DNA of 51,020 bases from the NCBI GenBank assembly GCA_002749205.1, contig PDOP01000041.1:1-51020 (forward strand), written 5' to 3'. The translations under genes were made by a program, and so were the position numbers. Source of the stretch: Treponema sp. Lineage in GTDB: Bacteria; Spirochaetota; Spirochaetia; Treponematales; Treponemataceae. Shown here piece after piece: positions 6,527-15,867 of this stretch. Numbering within the stretch: the stretch's first letter is position 1; each line of letters opens with the position of its first letter. The notes beneath the pieces were generated by a model. The model had not been told where the DNA came from, searched no databases, and saw nothing but the letters and a program-made list of their open reading frames with translations.

Positions 6527-9274
6527 TTATTTTTTAGTGGCAGGTCTTTTTTTTACGGCTGTTTTTTTATTTTCAATTTCATATTGTGCAGCCGCTAATC
6601 TTGAAATCGGTACTCTAAAAGGTGAAGCAGAAACATAGTTAAGACCTACACCGCAGAAAAATTTTACCGAAGTTAAGTCCCCTCCATGCTCTCCACAAAT
6701 TCCAACTTTTAAATTCTTTTGAACAGCCCTTCCTTTAGAAACAGCCGATTTGACTAATTCGCCAACACCTTCTTTGTCAATTGATTGGAATGGATCTGCT
6801 TCAAATATTCCGGAGATGTTTTCATCAACATAAGAAGGTAAAAACTTACCGGCATCATCGCGACTAAGCCCCAATGTCATTTGAGTTAAATCATTTGTGC
6901 CAAAAGAAAAGAATTCAGCTTTTTCTGCAATTTTATCTGCTTGTAATGCAGCCCTTGGTGTTTCAATCATTGTTCCGACTTTATATGTAATTGGTATCTT
7001 TTTTTGAGCAATTACCGAATCCGCAACTTCACGAATTTGTTTTTCAAGAATTGAAAATTCTTTGCTTGATATTACAAGCGGAATCATGATTTCGGGTTTA
7101 ACATCAATCCCTTTCTTTTTGGCATTACAAGCGGCACTGATTATGGCTTTAACCTGCATTTCAAGAATTTCAGGATATGTTATTAAAAGACGACAACCTC
7201 TATGTCCCAGCATAGGATTCATTTCTGCAAGCTGCTCAACCCTGTCTTTTACATCACTGAAGCTGATAGTTAAGTCATCAGCAAGTTTTTTCTGTCCTTC
7301 TTTTTCGTGTGGAACAAATTCATGCAACGGCGGGTCTAATAACCTTATTGTAATCGGGAAACCGTTCATAGCCTTAAATATACCTTCAAAGTCTTTGGTT
7401 TGCATTGGTAAAATTTTCTTTAATGCTTTACTTCTTCCTTCAGTGGTGCTGGCAATAATCATTTCTCTTAAAGCCAATATTCTCTTAGGATCATTTTTGC
7501 CTTGAGTATCATTAAAAAACATGTGCTCGGTTCTACAAAGCCCTATTCCCTCGGCACCCATTTCAATGGCTTTTTTTGCATCAATAGGACTGTCTGCATT
7601 TGCACGAACATTTATTTTTCTGATTTTATCAACCCATCCCATTAGAGTTTTATATGCTTCGGTTGGTTTAGGTTGAACAAGTTTTAATTCACCCTTGTAT
7701 ACGGAGCCTGTAGTTCCGTCAAGAGTAATATACTCGCCTTCTTTTAAAACAATATCATCATATCGACACTCTTTTGCCTCATAGTCAATAACAAGACCTT
7801 CACAACCTACAATACAGCATTTGCCCCAACCTCTTGCGACAACTGCGGCGTGACTTGTTTTTCCGCCTGATGCGGTCAGAATACCCATGGCTGCGTGCAT
7901 ACCTGCAATATCTTCAGGGCTTGTTTCATGGCGTACAAGAATACCTCTTTCTTTTTTCTTTGCCAATTCTTCAACTTTTTCAGGTGTAAAACAAATCTTT
8001 CCGGTAGCAGCTCCGGGAACTGCAGGAATACCGGAAAACATAAAAGCACTCTTGATATCGGGGTTGGATTTTTTATCAATAGCAGGATAAAAAACACCTT
8101 CGATGTCGGTTGATTTAATTCTGGAAACAGCTGTTTCTTTTGATATAAGCTTTTCATTTACCATATCTACAGCAATTTGAAATGCCGCTGCAGGTAATCG
8201 TTTTCCTGTTCTTGTCTGTAGCATATACAGCTTACCTTCTTCTACTGTAAACTCCATATCCTGCATATCTTTATAATGCTTTTCAAGGGTTTTTCGTATC
8301 TTACATAGCTGGTCATAGGATTTTTTATCTTTTTTGGCAAATTCGTCAAGTTTTATCGGGGTTCTAATACCTGCAACTACATCTTCGCCTTGAGCATTAA
8401 ACAAATATTCACCGTAGAACTCTTTCGAGCCTGTGTTTGGCTCTCGAGTAAAACAAACGCCTGTGCCTGAAGTAGCGCCTTTATTGCCGAACACCATCTG
8501 CATAACATTGACGGCTGTTCCGGCTATACCTACAATGTTTTCAACTTTACGGTATGTAACAGCTTTTTCTGCCATCCATGAGCCGAAAACGGCAGATATA
8601 GCTCCCCACAATTGATTTTTAGGATCTTGAGGGAACGCTTCGGATAGATGTTTTTTATATAAAGTTTTAAATTTTGAAATAATTTCTTCAAGCTCTTTTT
8701 CATCAACATCGGAATCAGTAACTTTTTTGGTTTTGGGAATATCCAGTCTAATTCTTGTTTTTTTCTCTTTTACGGTATCAAAAATTTTATCGAATTCTTC
8801 TCTGGGAATGGATTTTGCAGTCGAGCCGTACATCATTATAAACCGTCTGTAAGCATCTAATGCAAACCGCCTGTTTTCAGTTTTTTTTGCAAGACCTTCT
8901 ACAGATGAATCCGTTAAACCGAGATTCAAAATAGTTTCCATCATGCCGGGCATGGAAATTGCGGCTCCTGACCTTACGGAAAGCAAAAGCGGGTCATTTA
9001 AATCGCCGAATTTTTTCCCGGTGGTTTTTTCGAGTTTTGCAAGATTTTTATGCACTTCGTCTTTAAGCAACTTTGTGAATTTCTTGCCGTTTTTGTAATA
9101 CTCCTGACAAACAGCGGTAGTAATTGTAAAACCGGCAGGTACCGGAAGACCTAAAGATGTCATTTCTGCAAGACCTGCACCTTTCCCTCCTAAAAGCTCT
9201 TTCATTGAAGCATTTCCATCAGCCTTACCGTTGCCAAAAAAGTAGACGGCTTTTTTCTTTGTTGATACTGCCAT
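6527..9274 (-). CDS. ppdK: Pyruvate, phosphate dikinase
   Basis: A cytoplasmic 915-residue enzyme that interconverts pyruvate + ATP + Pi and PEP + AMP + PPi. It has an N-terminal nucleotide-binding domain (GGKGAGLAEMTSLGLPVP), a central swivelling domain with catalytic His475 in GGKTSHAAVVARGWGK, and a C-terminal PEP/pyruvate TIM barrel (MIETPRAA, GICGEHGGD). The length is normal. The tail is Lys-rich (KKTAVKKRPATKK), an extension not needed for activity. In fermenting spirochaetes PPDK commonly serves PPi-linked glycolysis or gluconeogenesis (established for the family, not shown here). A strong AGGAGGATATT site precedes the ATG. Monocistronic. Confidence 0.98.
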   Translation of the reverse strand: MAVSTKKKAVYFFGNGKADGNASMKELLGGKGAGLAEMTSLGLPVPAGFTITTAVCQEYYKNGKKFTKLLKDEVHKNLAKLEKTTGKKFGDLNDPLLLSVRSGAAISMPGMMETILNLGLTDSSVEGLAKKTENRRFALDAYRRFIMMYGSTAKSIPREEFDKIFDTVKEKKTRIRLDIPKTKKVTDSDVDEKELEEIISKFKTLYKKHLSEAFPQDPKNQLWGAISAVFGSWMAEKAVTYRKVENIVGIAGTAVNVMQMVFGNKGATSGTGVCFTREPNTGSKEFYGEYLFNAQGEDVVAGIRTPIKLDEFAKKDKKSYDQLCKIRKTLEKHYKDMQDMEFTVEEGKLYMLQTRTGKRLPAAAFQIAVDMVNEKLISKETAVSRIKSTDIEGVFYPAIDKKSNPDIKSAFMFSGIPAVPGAATGKICFTPEKVEELAKKKERGILVRHETSPEDIAGMHAAMGILTASGGKTSHAAVVARGWGKCCIVGCEGLVIDYEAKECRYDDIVLKEGEYITLDGTTGSVYKGELKLVQPKPTEAYKTLMGWVDKIRKINVRANADSPIDAKKAIEMGAEGIGLCRTEHMFFNDTQGKNDPKRILALREMIIASTTEGRSKALKKILPMQTKDFEGIFKAMNGFPITIRLLDPPLHEFVPHEKEGQKKLADDLTISFSDVKDRVEQLAEMNPMLGHRGCRLLITYPEILEMQVKAIISAACNAKKKGIDVKPEIMIPLVISSKEFSILEKQIREVADSVIAQKKIPITYKVGTMIETPRAALQADKIAEKAEFFSFGTNDLTQMTLGLSRDDAGKFLPSYVDENISGIFEADPFQSIDKEGVGELVKSAVSKGRAVQKNLKVGICGEHGGDLTSVKFFCGVGLNYVSASPFRVPISRLAAAQYEIENKKTAVKKRPATKK

Positions 9275-9395
9275 AATATCCTCCTAAATAAATACTGCAA
9301 AAGTAAAAGGTGTTTTGATTCTTTTCACTTTTTTTATGCTAGTATCTATATTTTATCTTGAAAAAAAGTAATTGTCAATGTATAATGGGAAACTT

Positions 9396-10655
9396 ATGAA
9401 AAAAATAATTAAAATATTGCCTGACACAGGAAAAATTTCATTATTACTTTTTTGCTTGTCAATTATAAGTTGCAGCACTAAGATAAGTAATCACGAAACT
9501 AATGAAATTCGCCAAGCCTTGCCTCCAAAAATTGAAACTTTGGTAATGACATTTTCGGGCGATTTAATGGCTCATGATGTGAATTTCAAGATGAAAGATT
9601 ATAACAGGATTTACGACAGTGTGCGTCCTATTCTTACGACTGATGATTTGAGTTTTACAAATATCGAAATGCCTGTCTGTAACAGTAAGCCAATGTCGAC
9701 TTATCCCTGCTTTAATGTACACAGCTCATACTTAAAAGCTGCCGCTGACGGAGGCTTTGATGTGTTTTCTCTGGCAAATAATCACACTAACGACCAAGGT
9801 ATCTCAGGTATGACAGGCACATTGGAATCAGCCGAAAAAATGCAAACAGAATTTTTAACTAAAAACCGAAAACTTTATTTTTCGGGAGTAAAGGTAACGG
9901 ATGATGAAATAATGCACCCTACTCTAATCGAATATCAAGGCTGGAAAATACAATATCTTTCGGTTACGGAGCTTCTTAATTCACACGGAAAATCCAAACA
10001 AAAGGTATATTACAGCGAGCCAAATGCCGAGGGCAGAAAAAAACTTTTGACAATTATTTCGGAATCAAGAAAAAACACACCTTCTGATTTATTTATTTTA
10101 AGTTTACATCTTTGTGAAGCGGAATACGGATTAAAAGTGAATGCCGAAAAAAAACTCTGGTTTCAGGAGCTTGCAAAAAGCGGGGTTGACATAATTTGTG
10201 CAAGCCACCCGCATGTAATGCAAACATGGGAAATATACAAAAAATCTCCCAAAGACATTCCGATACAAGAAGGCGTTACCCTGCCCCCCAATTTAACTTC
10301 TTCCGGTGAGGAAACCTTAGAAACAAAAAACGAACCGTTAAATTCGGCCTTTTTTATGTATTCAATGGGCAATTTTATTTCAGGTCAAAGAGTAAAACCT
10401 AACTATGCCAATCCGAACCACTATAGAGAATATACGGGAGATGCCGTATTATTACAGATTACAGTAAAAAAAATTGACGACATAGTGCAAGACTCATTTC
10501 AAATAAAACCGATACCGATAACCGTACATAAAGAAGCACCCGGATATGTAGTAAAACTTTTTACCGAAGACTGGATTTCAACCCTTCCCGAAACTCAAAA
10601 AAAATATTACTCAAAAAGGCTTAATTTTATGAGAGCATATTTACCCGTCCAATAA
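9396..10655 (+). CDS. CapA/PgsA-type (PGA_cap) lipoprotein
   Basis: A 419-residue exported lipoprotein. The chosen ATG gives MKKIIKIL, a hydrophobic core and lipobox IISC; a TTG 24 bases upstream is also in frame but would add residues before the signal. The body shows the capsule-synthesis/metallophosphatase-like PGA_cap motifs: FSGDLMAHD, TNIEMPVC, SLANNHTNDQG, ASHPHVMQ, YSMGNFISGQ. The conserved Asp, Glu, Asn-His and His-Pro-His residues suggest a metal centre. The family includes poly-gamma-glutamate CapA and peptidoglycan- or polyglutamate-related enzymes; no capBC partner is present, so the substrate is unknown. Divergent from ppdK. Confidence 0.9.
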   Translation: MKKIIKILPDTGKISLLLFCLSIISCSTKISNHETNEIRQALPPKIETLVMTFSGDLMAHDVNFKMKDYNRIYDSVRPILTTDDLSFTNIEMPVCNSKPMSTYPCFNVHSSYLKAAADGGFDVFSLANNHTNDQGISGMTGTLESAEKMQTEFLTKNRKLYFSGVKVTDDEIMHPTLIEYQGWKIQYLSVTELLNSHGKSKQKVYYSEPNAEGRKKLLTIISESRKNTPSDLFILSLHLCEAEYGLKVNAEKKLWFQELAKSGVDIICASHPHVMQTWEIYKKSPKDIPIQEGVTLPPNLTSSGEETLETKNEPLNSAFFMYSMGNFISGQRVKPNYANPNHYREYTGDAVLLQITVKKIDDIVQDSFQIKPIPITVHKEAPGYVVKLFTEDWISTLPETQKKYYSKRLNFMRAYLPVQ

Positions 10656-10669
10656 TTTCCTCATGTTTA

Positions 10670-11199
10670 TAAGAGGGGGTGTATCCCCCTCGCTTCAAAA
10701 AAATGAGGTTAGTTTAAAAACTAACCTCATTTTTTTTCCGCTACCCCCCAAAGTAAAAAGAGAGCGATACATAAAACTAAACGAAATACTAATCCGGTTT
10801 TAAAACCATTAGTTTTAAATTACAAACATAACTGATTTAAATGCGTGCTGTAAAATCAGAACACCGGAGAAATTTTTCAAATTCGTTTAACCTGATTTGG
10901 ACAACCGAAGATATCCTTTTTGCCGATTATAATAACACAAAAAAGACCTTCGACTATGGGGAGAAGAGTCGATTACTTTAGCAAGTCGCTGAGGCACTTG
11001 TAAAAGGTGAATGACTTTTTACAAGTACCTCAAATAAGCTCATTTCATTGCGCTTTTTGATATATTTTAAGAAGAAATTGCAAAACTCATCCGGCTTTTG
11101 CAATTTCCTCAGTGATTTAAAATTTCAAACAAGGCAAAAAGATTATTCGAGGTTGTCGGGTTGGAAGCAAAAGCGAAGCGTTGCACAAAATATAAAATA
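10670..11199 (-). repeat. Long inverted repeat, right copy (~530 bp)
   Basis: This stretch is the reverse complement of about 122-658. It fills the 613-base gap between the CapA-like gene and ugd. Order on the plus strand: G-rich hairpin (10673-10691), terminator (10701-10732), AGAACACCGG box (~10858-10867), first arm GGACAACC (10899-10906), ACTTGTAAAA hairpin, AAATTGCAAAA hairpin, second arm GGTTGTC (11151-11157). No coding potential was seen. With the left copy it brackets a 10-kb block whose outermost genes both point outward. Confidence 0.9.
10701..10732. terminator. Bidirectional intrinsic terminator after the CapA-like gene
   Basis: The stem AATGAGGTTAGTTT...AAACTAACCTCATT is followed by an 8-9 T run, and is preceded by an A run. 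It lies 45 bases past the stop at 10655. Confidence 0.85.
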
Positions 11200-11214
11200 C
11201 TATCCAATATATAG

Positions 11215-11243
11215 TTGATAAAATCATATATAAATGTTAAAAT
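11215..11243 (+). promoter_or_regulatory. Promoter of the ugd-GH2 operon
   Basis: TTGATA (11215-11220), 17 bp, TAAAAT (11238-11243), followed by the GAGGTGA ribosome site and the ATG at 11269. It starts just outside the long repeat. Confidence 0.75.
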
Positions 11244-11268
11244 GCCGAACAATTTTGTGAGGTGATTT

Positions 11269-12606
11269 ATGGCTAGAATTGCAATTGCCGGTACAGGCTA
11301 TGTAGGATTGGTTTCCGGAGCTTGTCTTGCTGATTTTGGAAATAAGGTTGTTTGTGTTGATAATAATGCGGAAAAAATTAACACTCTGAATACGGGCGGA
11401 ATTCCGATTTTCGAGCCGGGCTTGGATGATTTTGTTGAGCGAAATGTTAAGGACGGAAGACTTTCTTTTACTACGGATATGAAAGCAGCGGTTGAGAATT
11501 CCGATGTTATATTCATTGCCGTTGGAACTCCGCCTGCAGATGACGGCAGTGCAGATTTGAAATATGTTGAAGCAGTCGCAAGAGAGATTGCAAAAAATAT
11601 GAATGATTACAAGGTCATTGTCGATAAAAGCACCGTGCCGATTGGAACGGGGCGGCGTGTTGAAAGTTGGATTAAAGACGAATTTGCAAAACGAAATGAC
11701 GGTAAGCAGTTTGATTTCGATGTTGTTTCCAATCCCGAGTTTTTGCGAGAAGGAGCCGCCATACAGGACTTTACGCATCCTGACCGTGTCGTTATCGGGG
11801 TAGAAACCGAAAAAGCAACTGAGATTATGAAAGATGTGTATCGGGCGTTGTATTTAAGTGAAACTCCTTTTGTAGAAACAAATCTTGAAACCGCAGAAAT
11901 GATTAAGTATGCGGCAAATGCTTTTTTGGCGGTTAAAATAACTTATATAAATGAAATTGCCAACTTATGCGAAAAGGTCGGAGCGAATGTTCAAGATGTT
12001 GCAAAAGCTATGGGGCGGGACAAACGCATAGGCAATAAATTTTTACATCCCGGTCCCGGTTACGGCGGCAGTTGTTTTCCGAAAGACACCAGAGCAATTG
12101 CAAGTATTGCGGAAAAAAACAATTCCGCCCTGTCGATTGTAGAGGCGGCTATTACCGCAAATGAAAATCAAAAGATGCTGATGTTTAAAAAAATTGTAAA
12201 TACTTTTGGCGGAAAAGATAAATTAAAAGGTATGACATTTGCGGTCTTGGGTTTGGCTTTTAAGCCTAATACAGATGATATGCGAGAGGCACCTGCGCTT
12301 ACAATTTTGCCGGAATTAGTAAAAGCCGGTGCCAAAATTAAGGTAACCGATCCTGAGGCTATAACTGAGGCGGTATGGCGTTTGGAGCCTTACAAAGAAA
12401 GCATCGAATACTTTGATGATGAATATGAGATGATGCAAGATGCAGATGCGGTTGTGCTTTTAACTGAATGGAATCAGTATCGCAATTTGGATCTTGCAAA
12501 ATTAAAATCTTCATTAAAGTCGAAAATATTTTTTGACTTTAGAAATGTTTATCACCGAAGTGATATGGAAAAGCAAGGATTTAAATACATTGGTGTCGGG
12601 ACTTAA
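11269..12606 (+). CDS. ugd: UDP-glucose 6-dehydrogenase
   Basis: A 445-residue cytoplasmic enzyme that oxidises UDP-glucose to UDP-glucuronate with 2 NAD+. It has an N-terminal Rossmann motif GTGYVGLVSG (7-16), a central dimer domain and the catalytic Cys269 in GPGYGGSCFPKD. The C-terminal domain is complete (FKPNTDDMREAP). The length is normal for the UDP-glucose/GDP-mannose dehydrogenase family. The product feeds surface polysaccharide or glucuronide synthesis. The GH2 gene starts 3 bases after its stop, so the two are cotranscribed. GDP-mannose or UDP-ManNAc dehydrogenase are less likely alternatives. Confidence 0.93.
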   Translation: MARIAIAGTGYVGLVSGACLADFGNKVVCVDNNAEKINTLNTGGIPIFEPGLDDFVERNVKDGRLSFTTDMKAAVENSDVIFIAVGTPPADDGSADLKYVEAVAREIAKNMNDYKVIVDKSTVPIGTGRRVESWIKDEFAKRNDGKQFDFDVVSNPEFLREGAAIQDFTHPDRVVIGVETEKATEIMKDVYRALYLSETPFVETNLETAEMIKYAANAFLAVKITYINEIANLCEKVGANVQDVAKAMGRDKRIGNKFLHPGPGYGGSCFPKDTRAIASIAEKNNSALSIVEAAITANENQKMLMFKKIVNTFGGKDKLKGMTFAVLGLAFKPNTDDMREAPALTILPELVKAGAKIKVTDPEAITEAVWRLEPYKESIEYFDDEYEMMQDADAVVLLTEWNQYRNLDLAKLKSSLKSKIFFDFRNVYHRSDMEKQGFKYIGVGT

Positions 12607-12609
12607 AAT

Positions 12610-14901
12610 ATGCGTAAACTTTTTTTGATGCAGGATTGGTTTTTTAATAGTAGTTTTTCCGAAAACCATATAACCGATTTTGCAGATATAAGATTTTTTG
12701 AAAAAATTAATTTACCCCATACGGTAAAAGAAATACCTTATAACAATTTCGATGAAACTTGTTATCAGTTTGTTTCTTGTTATAAAAAAAAGTTTACCCT
12801 AGATAAAGAGTATTCCGGCAAAAAAGTTTTTATTAACTTCGCCGGAGTAATGACTTATGCAGAAGTATTTTTGAATGAGCATTATATTGGAGAGCATAAG
12901 GGCGGTTATACCGAATTTAAATTTGATATTTCAGATTATGTTGTTTTCGGTAACAGCGAAAATATTCTTACAGTAAAAGTTGACAGTACGGAGCGCTCTG
13001 ATATTCCTCCTTTTGGCGGTGCAATTGATTACCTGACTTATGGAGGTATTTACAGAGATGTATTTTTAACGGTTTTTGAAAAAGTTTATTTCGATAACAT
13101 GTTTTTATTTGCCGACAATGTATTGGAAAGCGAAAAAAAACTTACAGCAAAATTGAATGTTGTCAACGACTTAAATAAAAACATTGAAGATGCAAAAATT
13201 ACGGCACAGCTTTTAGAAAATAATTCAGAATGTATTGCAACTGTTATTAAACAGAATATTTCATTGACACCTAAAAATAACAGTTTAGAATTAATTTTTA
13301 ATAATCTAAAAAACATAAAATTGTGGAATATTGACGAGCCTAATATTTATACTGTAACCGTTTTTATTGAATATAATAAAAACAAGCAAGAAGAAATTAC
13401 CGATATTACAGCATTTAGAACTGTCGAATTTAATTCAAACGGTTTTTTCTTAAACGGCGAAAATATTATACTCAGAGGATTAAACCGGCATCAATCGTTT
13501 CCTTATGTCGGATATGCTCTTCCGCGCCGCGCTCAAGAGCGTGATGCTGAAATTTTAAAAAATGAGCTGGGTGTTAATATAGTCCGCACATCTCATTACC
13601 CGCAGTCAAGATATTTTTTAAGGCGGTGTTGTGAATTGGGCTTATTGGTATTTGAAGAAATACCCGGCTGGAATTATATTGGAGATAAAGATTGGCAAGA
13701 TGTCGCTTGTGATAATGTTAAAGACATGATTATTGCACATAGAAATTATCCTGCGATTGTTTTGTGGGGTGTGCGTATTAACGAATCAAGCGATTCATCT
13801 GAGTTTTACAAACGGACAAACGAAATTGCTCGGAGTAATGACCCGACAAGACAAACTGCCGGAGTAAGGTGCATTGAAAACAGTGAGCTGCATGAAGATG
13901 TTTACACAATGAATGAATTTACTTATGGGTTTTATTTCGATGAAGCTTTAAAAGACGGACACCAAAATATTGATTATGTAAAAATTATAAGACGACAAGA
14001 AGATGTAACAGGGCTTTCAAACTATGTTCCATACTTGGTAACTGAATTTGCAGGACATACCTACCCCACAAAAAGATTTGACGGTGAAGAGCGTTTAATA
14101 AATCATGCTAAATTTCACATGGATGTACACGATATTGTCGCCTCAGTAAAATACATCTGCGGTGCACTTGGTTGGTGTGCCTTTGATTATAACACGCATT
14201 TCGAATTTGGCTCAGGCGACCGTATATGCTATCACGGTGTAAGCGATATGTTTAGAATACCTAAATTTGCAGGCTTGTTTTATTCATCGCAAAAAAGTCC
14301 TGATAAAGAAATTGTATTAGAGCCATTAACAAGATATACGGTCGGGGATAGAGCAATAGGCGGTATTTCACCTTTGGTTGTTTGCACAAATTGTGACAGC
14401 ATATCATTAAAAACCGAAACAAAAGATTACGGAATCCTATATCCGTGCAAAGAAAAATTTCCGCATCTTCCCTACCCGCCCGTTGTTATCGAAGATGTGC
14501 AAGGAAACTGGGGCGGTGATTGGGTTGATGCAACTTTCACGGGATACATTGACGGAAAGCCTTGTATTGAAAAACATTTTACCGCAAAGCCGGTTCCGAC
14601 TAAACTTGTTTTAAAACCTGACTCCAATAATCTTAACAGCTATGAGCCTGACTGTACGCGAATTACCGTTCATTTAAAAGATCAATGCAACAATGATATT
14701 CACTTTTCAGATGCAATTATAAAATTAAAAATAACCGGCCCTGCAAAAATTATCGGCCCGACTGAATTTCCTCTCATTTCAGGTGCAAGAGCATTTTGGA
14801 TAAAAGCAGTGTTCAAATCAGGCTCAGTAAAAATAAAGGCAACTGTCGAACAATTTGCAATAGACAGCTTTTCATCGGAAGTTACAATAAATGTTAATTG
14901 A
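12610..14901 (+). CDS. Glycoside hydrolase family 2 protein
   Basis: A 763-residue protein with no signal peptide, so probably cytoplasmic. It has an N-terminal jelly-roll sugar-binding domain (KVFINFAGVMTYAEVFLN, YIGEHKGGYTEF), an immunoglobulin-like domain, and a TIM barrel with the GH2 signatures ILRGLNRHQSFP and VRTSHYPQS. The acid/base is Glu392 (GVRINES) and the likely nucleophile is Glu479 (LVTEFAGH). A C-terminal beta-rich extension (~600-763) resembles the extra domains of GH2 beta-galactosidases. The family includes beta-galactosidase, beta-glucuronidase and beta-mannosidase; the exact sugar cannot be read. Pairing with ugd makes a glucuronide link tempting but unproven. Confidence 0.9.
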   Translation: MRKLFLMQDWFFNSSFSENHITDFADIRFFEKINLPHTVKEIPYNNFDETCYQFVSCYKKKFTLDKEYSGKKVFINFAGVMTYAEVFLNEHYIGEHKGGYTEFKFDISDYVVFGNSENILTVKVDSTERSDIPPFGGAIDYLTYGGIYRDVFLTVFEKVYFDNMFLFADNVLESEKKLTAKLNVVNDLNKNIEDAKITAQLLENNSECIATVIKQNISLTPKNNSLELIFNNLKNIKLWNIDEPNIYTVTVFIEYNKNKQEEITDITAFRTVEFNSNGFFLNGENIILRGLNRHQSFPYVGYALPRRAQERDAEILKNELGVNIVRTSHYPQSRYFLRRCCELGLLVFEEIPGWNYIGDKDWQDVACDNVKDMIIAHRNYPAIVLWGVRINESSDSSEFYKRTNEIARSNDPTRQTAGVRCIENSELHEDVYTMNEFTYGFYFDEALKDGHQNIDYVKIIRRQEDVTGLSNYVPYLVTEFAGHTYPTKRFDGEERLINHAKFHMDVHDIVASVKYICGALGWCAFDYNTHFEFGSGDRICYHGVSDMFRIPKFAGLFYSSQKSPDKEIVLEPLTRYTVGDRAIGGISPLVVCTNCDSISLKTETKDYGILYPCKEKFPHLPYPPVVIEDVQGNWGGDWVDATFTGYIDGKPCIEKHFTAKPVPTKLVLKPDSNNLNSYEPDCTRITVHLKDQCNNDIHFSDAIIKLKITGPAKIIGPTEFPLISGARAFWIKAVFKSGSVKIKATVEQFAIDSFSSEVTINVN

Positions 14902-14905
14902 TGTT

Positions 14906-14949
14906 TACAGCGAGAGCGATAAACGCTCGCGTTTATCGCTCTCGCTGTA
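14906..14949. terminator. Perfect 20-bp hairpin after the GH2 gene
   Basis: Positions 14906-14925 and 14930-14949 are exact reverse complements around the 4-nt loop CTCG. The hairpin begins 4 bases after the stop. It lacks a T run, so it may serve as an RNA 3' end protector or part of the adjoining repeat rather than a classical terminator. AGCGATA-rich sequence also flanks other copies of the neighbouring element. Confidence 0.6.
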
Positions 14950-15106
14950 CAACCCGACGAGCTCGCATAATCTTTTTTTTGCTTCTTAATTTTTTTGCGC
15001 AATGCTTCTGTCGAAGATTGCTAATTAAATAACACGTGCAAAAAAAAGGATAGACTTCGCTCGTCCATTACAGGCTAATCTATACTATCCCCTCCGGTGT
15101 TCTTTT
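14950..15106 (-). repeat. Family-1 covarying intergenic element, copy c
   Basis: Minus orientation. Outer arms GACGAGC (14956-14962) and GCTCGTC (15059-15065) are complementary, as are inner arms CTTTTTTTTGC (14972-14982) and GCAAAAAAAAG (15038-15048). Between them lie the constant CATAATC and GGATAGA sides of an internal loop. A CCGG box with GTTCT follows at 15093-15102. It occupies most of the gap between the GH2 gene and the barrel gene. Confidence 0.85.
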
Positions 15107-15149
15107 TAATACCCCGGTATAATAAAAAATTGAAAATATAAAAAACTAC

Positions 15150-15178
15150 TTGAAGTTTTATACTAAAAACTGTATACT
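15150..15178 (+). promoter_or_regulatory. Promoter of the small barrel gene
   Basis: TTGAAG (15150-15155), 17 bp, TATACT (15173-15178), followed by a TAGGAGGA ribosome site and the ATG at 15218. Confidence 0.75.
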
Positions 15179-15217
15179 TAAAATGTATATTAAAAAATTA
15201 TCTTTAGGAGGATAATA

Positions 15218-15778
15218 ATGAAGAAAAAAATAATTGCTATTGCACTTATTTTGATTTTATGCACTGCCGGTGCATTTGCAATTGGGGTTGGCTTTCAGAT
15301 TGATGCTGTAGGTTATACTGCCTTTGGAGGTAATGCAGGCATAACCATTAAATTGGATAAACCCGATATTGTCTTTTTGATTATGTTCGGTGGCTATCTG
15401 GGTCATTTTAATTTAACCCTTGCCGTTGATTACTGGTTCTTGAATGATAAAATTGCCAATATTGGTGCTAGAGATTCTGTAAACTGGTATATCGGTATTG
15501 GTGGTTACGGTGCTATGGGCGTTTATAGATATTATTACTATAACTCAGGTTATACTACTACTAAAAAAGCATATCTTGGTGGGGCTGTTGGTGTCAGGCT
15601 TCCGGTTGGTATAAACTTTTTTGTACCTCGCAATATACTGATTGAGCCTTATTTTCAACTTGCACCTTATGTAGGTCTAGGAATATATCCTAATGCTTGG
15701 AGTGAATACACAGATAAAAGAGTCTTTGTTGACTGGGGGGTTCCTCTTTCATTTGGTTGCAGATTCTGGTTTAAATAA
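15218..15778 (+). CDS. BAPKO_0422-like outer-membrane beta-barrel protein
   Basis: A 186-residue exported protein: signal peptide MKKKIIAIALILILCTAG ending near AFA (residues ~20-22), then alternating aromatic/glycine strands (WYIGIGGYGAMGVYRYYYY, LGGAVGVRLPVGINF) and a C-terminal aromatic strand ending FWFK. This resembles the small spirochaetal 8-strand barrels annotated as BAPKO_0422/DUF3996-like. Such proteins sit in the outer membrane, possibly as porins or lipid-binding barrels; the function is unknown. A strong AGGAGG site precedes it and it has its own terminator, so it is monocistronic. Confidence 0.8.
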   Translation: MKKKIIAIALILILCTAGAFAIGVGFQIDAVGYTAFGGNAGITIKLDKPDIVFLIMFGGYLGHFNLTLAVDYWFLNDKIANIGARDSVNWYIGIGGYGAMGVYRYYYYNSGYTTTKKAYLGGAVGVRLPVGINFFVPRNILIEPYFQLAPYVGLGIYPNAWSEYTDKRVFVDWGVPLSFGCRFWFK

Positions 15779-15788
15779 ACCAAAAAAA

Positions 15789-15812
15789 AGCGAGGTTAAT
15801 TAACCTCGCTTT
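15789..15812 (+). terminator. Intrinsic terminator
   Basis: The perfect stem AAGCGAGGTTAA/TTAACCTCGCTT is followed by a T run, 11 bases after the barrel-gene stop. Confidence 0.92.
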
Positions 15813-15832
15813 TTTAGTATGACACAGTACTC

Positions 15833-15861
15833 TTGGCACATTATAGTTTTTTTTGTATAAT
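15833..15861 (+). promoter_or_regulatory. rqcH promoter predicting a leaderless mRNA
   Basis: TTGGCA (15833-15838), 17 bp, TATAAT (15856-15861), then CAAACT and the ATG at 15868. Transcription would start at or beside the A of the start codon. The in-frame TTG at 15853 overlaps the promoter and is rejected as a start. Confidence 0.75.
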
Positions 15862-15867
15862 CAAACT

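Noticed and set aside
7062..7505. 147-codon plus-strand frame opposite ppdK
   Set aside because: It is antisense shadow of a clear ppdK sequence.
11224..11778. 184-codon minus-strand frame opposite ugd
   Set aside because: It is shadow of ugd; its composition is not protein-like and it has no start signal.
15853..15867. TTG 15853 as start of rqcH
   Set aside because: The codons overlap the TATAAT box, so they would not be in the transcript.
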